NCBI GenBank assembly: GCA_965659115.1
Contig: CBFHUP010000040.1
Coordinates: 1 to 27,298, forward strand
Origin: UBA8752 sp965659115
GTDB taxonomy: Bacteria; Bacteroidota; Bacteroidia; Flavobacteriales_D; Sanyastnellaceae
Length of the DNA stretch: 27,298 nucleotides
Direction of reading: 5' to 3'
Part shown: one piece after another, positions 8,138-14,620 of the stretch
Numbering within the stretch: position 1 is the stretch's first letter
How the letters are laid out: every line of letters starts with the position of its first letter
The notes under the pieces: model-generated
The model's database searches: none
What the model was told of the DNA's origin: nothing
What the model saw: the letters and a program-made list of their open reading frames with translations, nothing else
Translations under genes and position numbers: made by a program

Positions 8138-9382
8138 TCAGGCCCAATCCACGATGCCCTCGTGCTGGTATTCACCTGCCGCAAGGCGGTCCTTGACCTT
8201 TTTGAAGGTATCAATGGTGTATTGGACATCCTCCAATGTGTGCACCGCTGTTGGAATCAATCGCAACATGATCACGTCCTTGGGAACCACTGGATAGACG
8301 ACAATGGAGCAGAAAATCCCGTGGTTTTCGCGCAGGTCCAAGGTCAAATTGGTGGCCTCGCCCAATCCCCCTTGCAAAAAGACAGGAGTGACGCAGCTGT
8401 TCGTATCCCCAATGTTAAACCCAGCCTCGCTCAGGCCGGACTGCAACGCAGAAGCCACGGTCCACAGGCGCTCTTTGTGCTCAGGCTGCGTGGCCATCAT
8501 CTCGAGTCGCTTGAGCGCTCCAATCACAATGGGCATGGGCAGTGACTTCGCAAAAGTCTGGGAACGCATGTTGTAGCGCAGGAAGTCTACCACATCCTTG
8601 GGCCCCGCCACGAATGCACCGATGGTCGCCATGGCTTTTGCGAACGTGCCGAAATAGACGTCGATGGCTTCGTGACATCCTTGCTCGTCTCCCGCTCCTC
8701 TGCCGTTTTCTCCTACCGTACCAAAGCCGTGGGCATCGTCCACAAACAAGCGGAATCCATATTGCTCTTTGTACTCGGCAATCTCTTTGAGCTTGCCCTG
8801 GTCGCCCGCCATTCCAAAGACGCCTTCGGTGACAACGAGGATGCCCCCACCGGTTTGTTCGGTGATGTTTTTGGCGCGGTCGAGCTGCTTGACGAAGCTC
8901 TCCATGTCATTGTGCTGGAACACAAAGCGCTTTCCCTGGTGAAGTCTTACTCCATCCACCATACAGGCGTGACTCTCGCTGTCGTACACGATCACATCGT
9001 GACGGCTTACCAGCGCTTCAATGGCGCTTTGGCATCCTTGATATCCGAAGTTCAAAAGGAAAGCATCCTCCTTTTGCATGAATTCGGCCAGGTTTTCTTC
9101 GAGCTCCTCATGAAACTTGGTTTGCCCACTCATCATGCGCGCCCCCATGGGGTAACCCATCCCCCATTCTTTGGCCGCGTCGGCGTCCGCTTTGCGCACG
9201 TCGGGGTGGTTGGCCAAGCCGAGGTAGTTGTTGATGCTCCATACGAGAACCTCCTTGCCTCTAAACATCATCCGGTTGGAGATGTCTCCCTCTAACTTGG
9301 GGAAGGTGAAGTACCCGTGGGTGTTCTTGGCATGCTGGCCAAGTGGTCCGCGGTCATTGCGGATGCGGTCGAAAATGTCCAA
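8138..9382 (-). CDS. PLP-dependent alpha-oxoamine synthase, serine palmitoyltransferase-like
   Basis: This is a 414-residue fold-type I PLP enzyme of the alpha-oxoamine synthase family, which condenses an amino acid with an acyl-CoA. Visible active-site features are the stacking histidine in ESHAC (His138), DDAHGFG (Asp215/Asp216 and His218, holding the pyridine ring) and GTFAKAM with the Schiff-base Lys249. From memory, close flavobacterial relatives of this type are labelled serine palmitoyltransferase (first step of sphingolipid synthesis) or glycine C-acetyltransferase/KAPA-synthase-like, and I cannot separate these here. Absence of nearby biotin or threonine genes leans toward SPT. The frame has no ATG before residue 38: a stop lies at 9421-9419, and the best start is TTG at 9382, giving an N-terminus that fits the family (DIFDRIRNDRGPLG). 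It is divergent from bamD across a 140-base gap. Confidence 0.85.
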   Translation of the reverse strand: MDIFDRIRNDRGPLGQHAKNTHGYFTFPKLEGDISNRMMFRGKEVLVWSINNYLGLANHPDVRKADADAAKEWGMGYPMGARMMSGQTKFHEELEENLAEFMQKEDAFLLNFGYQGCQSAIEALVSRHDVIVYDSESHACMVDGVRLHQGKRFVFQHNDMESFVKQLDRAKNITEQTGGGILVVTEGVFGMAGDQGKLKEIAEYKEQYGFRLFVDDAHGFGTVGENGRGAGDEQGCHEAIDVYFGTFAKAMATIGAFVAGPKDVVDFLRYNMRSQTFAKSLPMPIVIGALKRLEMMATQPEHKERLWTVASALQSGLSEAGFNIGDTNSCVTPVFLQGGLGEATNLTLDLRENHGIFCSIVVYPVVPKDVIMLRLIPTAVHTLEDVQYTIDTFKKVKDRLAAGEYQHEGIVDWA

Positions 9383-9522
9383 AACGTCTTGTTCTGTTGA
9401 GAAATCGAAGTGGCGAAGTTACTGCACCTGAATGGTAACCCTGTCGATTGTGCAACAAGTGTTGGCATATCCTCCGTTGAAAAAGGGTGCAGAACCACAT
9501 TGTTCCGGCTATTTTCGCCGCC
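9383..9522. other. Divergent intergenic region between oxoamine synthase and bamD
   Basis: This 140-base gap must hold promoters for the leftward group (oxoamine synthase, truA) and the rightward bamD operon. Near-matches to TAnnTTTG exist (TAACTTCG on the minus strand at 9421-9414; TATTTTCG on the plus strand just before bamD), but neither has a matching upstream element at normal spacing, so I assign no promoter. Confidence 0.5.
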
Positions 9523-10341
9523 ATGCGCGGTTCTGCCCAATTGGTTCTGTTGCCCTTGATGGTTCTATTCATAGGGGGTCAAGGCTGTGGAGACTACCAA
9601 AAAGTGCTCAAAAGCACGGATCCTGAGTTCAAATGGGAGAAGGCTCAAGAATATTTTGCCGACGACCGCTGCATCCAGAGCCTGCCTCTCCTTCAAGAAT
9701 TAATCGGCCTGTTTAGGGGCACAGAGCGCATGGAGGATGTGTACTTCATGTATGCTGAAGCGCATTTGTGTGTCAATGATTGGTTCATGGGACGTTATTC
9801 CATGCGGAATTTTGCCAAGACGTTTCCCAATTCTGACCGCGCTGAAGAGGCCGAGTTCAGGGCAGCCCTCTGCAGCTACAGACTGTCACCCGGACCCGAG
9901 CTCGACCAAAGCGAGACCCAAGTCGCCATGGACGAGTTGCAGTTGTTTCTGGACCGCTACCCAACAACGAACCTCAAGGACAGCTGCAACAGCATGATCT
10001 TTAGGCTGCGCGGCAAGCTCGAGACCAAAGCATGGAAGAGCGCCGAGCTCTACTTTACCACGAGTAAATTCCAAAGCGCCACCAAAGCGCTGCAGCATTT
10101 CATGGACGACTGGCCCACAAGCCAATACGCAGAAGAGGCTCAATTTTTGGTCCTGAACAGCCAATTCCTTTATGCCGAGCAGAGTACCCCAAGAAGACAG
10201 GCAGAGCGATATGCGGATGCCATCGAATCCTACTTTACCTTTGCGGCCCGCTTTCCCGACAGTGCACTCTTGAGTGAAGCAGAACAGTTTCACCGCAAAA
10301 GCCGCACCGGACTGGAAAAGGCATCTACGGAACAACGATAG
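9523..10341 (+). CDS. bamD: Outer membrane assembly lipoprotein BamD
   Basis: BamD is the TPR lipoprotein of the BAM complex that inserts beta-barrel proteins into the outer membrane, acting from the periplasmic face. This copy has 272 residues. The start at ATG 9523 gives a compact lipoprotein signal (MRGSAQ, hydrophobic core, then Cys22 in GGQGC). A GTG 12 codons upstream would give a poorer signal and is rejected. TPR-like helical pairs follow, with recognisable segments such as MEDVYFMYAEAHL and NFAKTFPNSDRAEEAEF. The lipobox residues before Cys22 are not the canonical L-A/S-G/A, which is a small oddity. It is the first gene of an operon with rpoZ, coaBC, DUF4835 and recN, a flavobacterial arrangement that supports the call. 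Confidence 0.9.
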   Translation: MRGSAQLVLLPLMVLFIGGQGCGDYQKVLKSTDPEFKWEKAQEYFADDRCIQSLPLLQELIGLFRGTERMEDVYFMYAEAHLCVNDWFMGRYSMRNFAKTFPNSDRAEEAEFRAALCSYRLSPGPELDQSETQVAMDELQLFLDRYPTTNLKDSCNSMIFRLRGKLETKAWKSAELYFTTSKFQSATKALQHFMDDWPTSQYAEEAQFLVLNSQFLYAEQSTPRRQAERYADAIESYFTFAARFPDSALLSEAEQFHRKSRTGLEKASTEQR

Positions 10342-10354
10342 TCGACAAGCATCA

Positions 10355-10768
10355 ATGAGCGCCAACAAGACCCAACAGGCTTCCCGCAACACCATTACCC
10401 GGGACACCCATTCCATCGACCAGCAGGTCAACGGCAACCTGTTCGAAGCCATCGTGGTCCTCTCCAAGCGCAGCACGCAGCTTGGTCAGGACATCAAAGA
10501 GGAGCTCAATTCAAAACTTGAAGAGTTCATCACCGTCTCCGACAGCCTTGAAGAGGTGTTTGAAAACCGGGAGCAAATCGAGATCTCCAAGCATTACGAG
10601 CGCCAGCCCAAAGCGCACAGCGTCGCCATCAAAGAGCTCGAAGAAGGCAAGGTGTACTTCCGCATGCCCACCGAAGAGGAATTGGCTGCAGAAGCCGCGA
10701 AGCAAGAAGAAGTGCGCCGTGAGCGCGAGGAGCGCCGCAACCGCCGCTTCCAGCAACGGGACAACTGA
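10355..10768 (+). CDS. rpoZ: RNA polymerase omega subunit (Bacteroidota type)
   Basis: Omega is the small RNA polymerase subunit that clasps the beta' C-terminus and aids assembly. The 137-residue product resembles the Bacteroidota omega/RPB6-like family: an N-terminal segment with TITRD and NLFEAIVVLSKRS, then ELNSKLEEF, then a block FENREQIEISKHYER. The C-terminal ~30 residues are a highly charged Glu/Arg tail. I chose ATG 10355 because it follows the bamD stop by 13 bases; the longer frame to 10274 would overlap bamD. It is followed by coaBC after 8 bases. The family call rests on remembered homologues and gene order, so it is strong but not certain. Confidence 0.87.
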   Translation: MSANKTQQASRNTITRDTHSIDQQVNGNLFEAIVVLSKRSTQLGQDIKEELNSKLEEFITVSDSLEEVFENREQIEISKHYERQPKAHSVAIKELEEGKVYFRMPTEEELAAEAAKQEEVRREREERRNRRFQQRDN

Positions 10769-10776
10769 TCCCGCCT

Positions 10777-12021
10777 ATGGGTTCCCTCTCGGGCCGCCGC
10801 ATTGTCCTGGGCGTCACCGGGAGCATCGCTGCATACAAATCAGCCTTGGTTGTTCGTGAACTGGTCAAAGCCGGTGCACAAGTGCGCGTGGTCATGACCC
10901 CAGGCGCCAAAGAATTCATCACCCCCCTCACCCTCGGCACGCTCAGTGGACATGAAGTTCACAGCGAATTGACAGAAGACCGCAGTGCCGGAACATGGAC
11001 AGACCATGTCGAGCTCGGCCTCTGGGGCGATGTGGTCTTGGTTGCCCCTGCGACGGCCCATACCCTATCAGGCATGGTCGAAGGACGGGGTGACAGCCTG
11101 CTGCTCACAGTATTGTTGAGTGCCAAATGCCCTGTCGTCGTGGCTCCTGCCATGGACAGGGACATGTTTACCCACGCAGCCACCACGGACAACCTCCTTG
11201 CCTTGCGCGAACGGGGGGTGCACATCATCGATCCCGATACGGGTGAATTGGCCAGCGGCCTCAGCGGAAAAGGCCGCATGGCCGAGCCAGAAAGAATCCG
11301 ACAAGAGCTGACCGAGTGGTTCCGCACCCAAGCCCCTCTGCTGGGCTATCGCGCCTTGATCACCTCAGGCCCAACCCGCGAACCCATCGATTCGGTGCGC
11401 TTTATCGGAAACCGTTCATCGGGACGACAGGGGGCCGCCATCGCTTTGGAACTGGCGCGGCGCGGTATGGTGGTAGATTTCATCAGCGGACCGTCTGCCA
11501 TCGCCACGGACCACCCGGGGATTCGAAGGGTTGACGTGAACACCGCCATAGAAATGAAGGCCGCAGCGGAAGCAGCGTTGAACGCCGCCATGCCGGACAC
11601 CATCATTGGTGCAGCCGCAGTAGCCGACGTCCGACCCGCCCATCCTGTTGAAGGAAAAGCCCCCAAGTCGGAGTTGCCCGATGCCATCGAGATGGTCCCC
11701 AACCCCGATATCCTGGCCACCATCAATGCCCTGGCCTCTCCCCCTTGCTTTAAAGTGGGTTTCGCACTGGCACACGGTGACGGAAAAGCCGCCGCACTGC
11801 GCAAGTTGACCGCCAAAACCTGCGACATGGTGGTTTTGAATTCCATCACAGACAAAGGAGCAGGCTTCGAACACACCACAAACCGTGTTGACTTCGTTCA
11901 TGGTCCGGATAGGATTGATAGTTTTGAATTGAAGACCAAGGAAGCCGTAGCCGCAGACCTCGCCAATGAGGTGCAACGCCAATTGTTGCAGCGCGCTCCG
12001 TTCGACCAGTCAGGAAGATGA
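10777..12021 (+). CDS. coaBC: Bifunctional phosphopantothenoylcysteine decarboxylase / phosphopantothenate-cysteine ligase
   Basis: CoaBC carries out two consecutive steps of coenzyme A synthesis: CTP-dependent joining of cysteine to 4'-phosphopantothenate (CoaB) and FMN-dependent decarboxylation (CoaC). The 414-residue length is normal. CoaC covers ~1-185 with GVTGSIAAYK, the catalytic His76 in TWTDHVEL, APATA and PAMD (124-127). CoaB follows from ~190 with TSGPTREPIDSVRFIGNRSSG and VLNSITDKGAGFEHTTN. Two CoaC positions differ from the E. coli enzyme: PAMN is PAMD, and the substrate-lid cysteine (ACG..GPGRM) is serine in ASGLSGKGRM (Ser160). The usual CoaB GFALET/GFAAET motif reads GFALAHGD. 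Start ATG 10777; its TGA overlaps the next ATG. Confidence 0.95.
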   Translation: MGSLSGRRIVLGVTGSIAAYKSALVVRELVKAGAQVRVVMTPGAKEFITPLTLGTLSGHEVHSELTEDRSAGTWTDHVELGLWGDVVLVAPATAHTLSGMVEGRGDSLLLTVLLSAKCPVVVAPAMDRDMFTHAATTDNLLALRERGVHIIDPDTGELASGLSGKGRMAEPERIRQELTEWFRTQAPLLGYRALITSGPTREPIDSVRFIGNRSSGRQGAAIALELARRGMVVDFISGPSAIATDHPGIRRVDVNTAIEMKAAAEAALNAAMPDTIIGAAAVADVRPAHPVEGKAPKSELPDAIEMVPNPDILATINALASPPCFKVGFALAHGDGKAAALRKLTAKTCDMVVLNSITDKGAGFEHTTNRVDFVHGPDRIDSFELKTKEAVAADLANEVQRQLLQRAPFDQSGR

Positions 12022-12968
12022 ACACCCCCATGCCCCGACCCTTTAACACCATGCGCGCCGCCAAGGCCATGATCCCCATCGGCATACTGCTTTGCCTGAT
12101 CGGTGGAGGACATTTCGCCTACGCCCAAGAACTCGATTGTCAGGTGAGCGTGATTGCGCCCACCATCAACAATGTGGAGGCCTCTGTTTTTGAGCAGCTC
12201 GAAACCGCCATCACGGAGTTCATGAGCGGAAGACGGTGGACCCAAGATGAGTTCACCTTGGAAGAGCGGATCACCTGCACCATGCAGATCACCATCAACA
12301 AGGCCAACTCCCAGACCAACTTTCAGGGGACCATCCAGGTCCAAAGCAGCAGGCCCATCTTCAACAGTGACTACAATGCGCCGGTGCTCATGGTCAACGA
12401 CAATGACTTCGACTTCACTTATGCGCCAGGAACGCTGCTCCAATACAGCCAAGATCAGTTTCGCGACAACCTCACCAGCGTCCTCGCCTTCTATGCGTAC
12501 ATGATTCTGGCAATGGACTACGACACCTTCTCGTTGGAAGGCGGAACCAATTTGTATACCCAAGCCCAGACCGTTGTCACCAATGCACAGGGCCTCTCTT
12601 CTCCGCCTGCCGGATGGAGTGCCTCTGACGGAAAGCAATCACGTTACGCCCTAATTGACAACATCTTGAGCCAAACATTCAGGCCATTGCGCAGGTGCTA
12701 CTATGAGTACCACAGGCTGGGAATGGACCTGGCGTTTGACAACCCTGCAGCGGCCCGTCAAACCATGTCCAACGCCCTGATTGCACTGCGCAATGTGCAC
12801 AGGATTCGCCCTGCGAACTACAACCTACAGACCTTCTTTCAAGCCAAAAAGGACGAGGTCGTCAAGATGTTTGGACCTGCAGAAGAGGGAGAACGCGCAC
12901 GGCTGCTGCCGGTGCTCAAACTCATCGATCCAGGCAACATCCCCATTTACGATCAGGGTCTCGGCTGA
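12018..12968 (+). CDS. DUF4835 family exported protein
   Basis: This 316-residue protein has a signal peptide ending near AYA|QELDC (residue 36) and a mature start of the QELDC type I associate with DUF4835 proteins of Bacteroidota. Family members sit between coaBC and recN in flavobacteria (recalled). The mature part is rich in aromatic residues and predicted mixed alpha/beta; no catalytic motif is evident. Its ATG overlaps the coaBC stop (ATGA), and its stop overlaps the recN ATG by one base (TGATG), so translation of all three is likely coupled. The product is probably periplasmic or outer-membrane associated. The function is not known to me. Confidence 0.85.
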   Translation: MNTPMPRPFNTMRAAKAMIPIGILLCLIGGGHFAYAQELDCQVSVIAPTINNVEASVFEQLETAITEFMSGRRWTQDEFTLEERITCTMQITINKANSQTNFQGTIQVQSSRPIFNSDYNAPVLMVNDNDFDFTYAPGTLLQYSQDQFRDNLTSVLAFYAYMILAMDYDTFSLEGGTNLYTQAQTVVTNAQGLSSPPAGWSASDGKQSRYALIDNILSQTFRPLRRCYYEYHRLGMDLAFDNPAAARQTMSNALIALRNVHRIRPANYNLQTFFQAKKDEVVKMFGPAEEGERARLLPVLKLIDPGNIPIYDQGLG

Positions 12969-14611
12969 TGCTGCGCAGGCTCTCCATCAGGAATTACGCC
13001 CTCATCGAGCACATTGAATGGCGATGTGACGGGGGCTGGACGGTGCTTACCGGAGAAACGGGCAGTGGCAAATCAATCCTCTTGGGCGCCTTGGGGCTCA
13101 TTCTCGGAGACCGGGCAGAGGGCATGGCGTCTTTGCAATCCGAAAAGTGCATTGTTGAAGCTGAATTCACGCCCAGTTTAGCAGCCCAGAACGTGCTCGG
13201 CGCCCTGCACGAAGCCGACAACTGCATCGTCCGAAGGAGCATCGCACCAGGCGGGCGGTCAAGGGCATACGTCAATGATGAGCCGGTCAAACTGCAGTTC
13301 CTCAAAACCCTCGCCCCCTTGTTGGTGGACCTGCACGGTCAGCAAGACGGGCAGCGGCTGCACGCCTCTGATGGTTTGCTGCACGCCATAGACGGGTTTG
13401 CGCCAGAAGCTCAATCACTCGCAGCACAATGGCGGCAGCACCATGCCGCGTGGTCTGCCATTCGGAAAGAACTGCAAGCGCTCAACCACCACGACGGCCT
13501 GCCAGATGCCGATGCTGACTACATCCGCTTCCAATTGGAAGAATTGGATGCCGTAGACTTTGCCGATCCTGCACTGCGCGATTTGGACGCCCGCTTAGAC
13601 AGTTTGGCCCATGCCCAAGACATCCGGCAGGCATTGGAATCCACTTCGTCAGCGCTGCAAGGCGATGGACAGGACCTCATCGGCCGACTGCGCAGCGTTG
13701 AGCAGATGTTGGAGAAAATCACAACCGTGCACGGCGGAGCGGGCACGCTGCTTGAACGCATCCGGTCTTGCCGCATTGAATTGGACGACGCAGCCCAAGA
13801 TGCCGAGCAGCAAGCCGAATCCATAGACCTGGATCCCGCTGCGCTGTCCAAAGCTGAGGCCGACAAAGACAGAATCAACCGGTTGTTCGACAAGCACCGT
13901 GTTGCCGATTTAGATGGCCTGCATGAGCGGTTAGAAGCCATGCGGATGCAACTGCAAGACGCTCAAAACCGCGACCAACGGCTCGCCGACTTGCACACAG
14001 CAGCTCAAGCAGCGCGACAAACCTTGGATGAAACGGGCAGCTTGCTGCACCGCTGTCGCGAAAAAGGCGGCGCCGCACTGTCTTCGGCCATTGAACAGCA
14101 TCTCAAGCACCTCAAACTGTCCGCAGCCAAAGTTGGTTTTGAATGGACGGCCAGTGCCACACCGGAAGCCGCAGGCCCATATCGCGTCAGCATGTCTTTT
14201 GCAGCCAATCCTGGCCAGCCCCTGCAACCACTCACAAAGGTGGCTTCAGGCGGAGAACGCAGCCGGGTCATGCTGTCTTTGAAGGCCGCATTGACCGCCC
14301 ATTTGGAAGTCCCGACCCTCATCTTGGACGAAATCGACGCGGGTGTGAGTGGAGATGTCGCAGCCCGCATGGCCGACCTCATTGCGTCCATTTCCAAAGC
14401 CGCTCAAGTCATCACCATCAGCCACCTCCCTCAAGTTGCGGGCAAGGCCGACCACCACTTCCGAGTATTCAAGGAAACCCGCGAAGGCAGGGCCCATACA
14501 GCCTTGGTCCCCCTGGACGAAGAAGCCCGTGTCGAAGAGTTGGCCGCCATGCTGAGCGGCGAGACCATAGGCGATGCCGCCAGGGCCCAAGCCCGGTCAC
14601 TGATGGCCTGA
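12968..14611 (+). CDS. recN: DNA repair protein RecN
   Basis: RecN is an SMC-like ATPase acting in double-strand break repair by holding DNA ends or sisters together. The 547-residue protein is of normal length. The ATP-binding head shows Walker A GETGSGKS (29-36), the RecN-typical DLHGQQDGQ (~121-129), a central Glu/Ala/Leu-rich coiled coil (~150-370), the ABC signature ASGGERSRVML (~426-436), Walker B TLILDEIDAGVSG (~450-462) and the H-loop ISHLPQV. It begins with ATG overlapping the stop of the DUF4835 gene. It ends 5 bases before the stop of the convergent TonB-dependent receptor gene. Confidence 0.97.
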   Translation: MLRRLSIRNYALIEHIEWRCDGGWTVLTGETGSGKSILLGALGLILGDRAEGMASLQSEKCIVEAEFTPSLAAQNVLGALHEADNCIVRRSIAPGGRSRAYVNDEPVKLQFLKTLAPLLVDLHGQQDGQRLHASDGLLHAIDGFAPEAQSLAAQWRQHHAAWSAIRKELQALNHHDGLPDADADYIRFQLEELDAVDFADPALRDLDARLDSLAHAQDIRQALESTSSALQGDGQDLIGRLRSVEQMLEKITTVHGGAGTLLERIRSCRIELDDAAQDAEQQAESIDLDPAALSKAEADKDRINRLFDKHRVADLDGLHERLEAMRMQLQDAQNRDQRLADLHTAAQAARQTLDETGSLLHRCREKGGAALSSAIEQHLKHLKLSAAKVGFEWTASATPEAAGPYRVSMSFAANPGQPLQPLTKVASGGERSRVMLSLKAALTAHLEVPTLILDEIDAGVSGDVAARMADLIASISKAAQVITISHLPQVAGKADHHFRVFKETREGRAHTALVPLDEEARVEELAAMLSGETIGDAARAQARSLMA

Positions 14612-14620
14612 GGTCCTCAG
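14608..14620. other. 13-base palindrome containing both convergent stop codons
   Basis: CTGAGG-T-CCTCAG spans the junction between recN and the convergent receptor gene. It contains the TGA of recN (14609-14611) and the TGA of the receptor (14619-14617 on the minus strand). The single-base loop makes a normal hairpin terminator unlikely, so this may be coincidence. Confidence 0.5.

Noticed and set aside
8672..9295. 207-codon plus-strand frame
   Set aside because: It is antisense to the oxoamine synthase, whose active-site motifs are intact.
11898..12638. 246-codon minus-strand frame
   Set aside because: It is antisense to coaBC and DUF4835, which have signal-peptide and overlap evidence.
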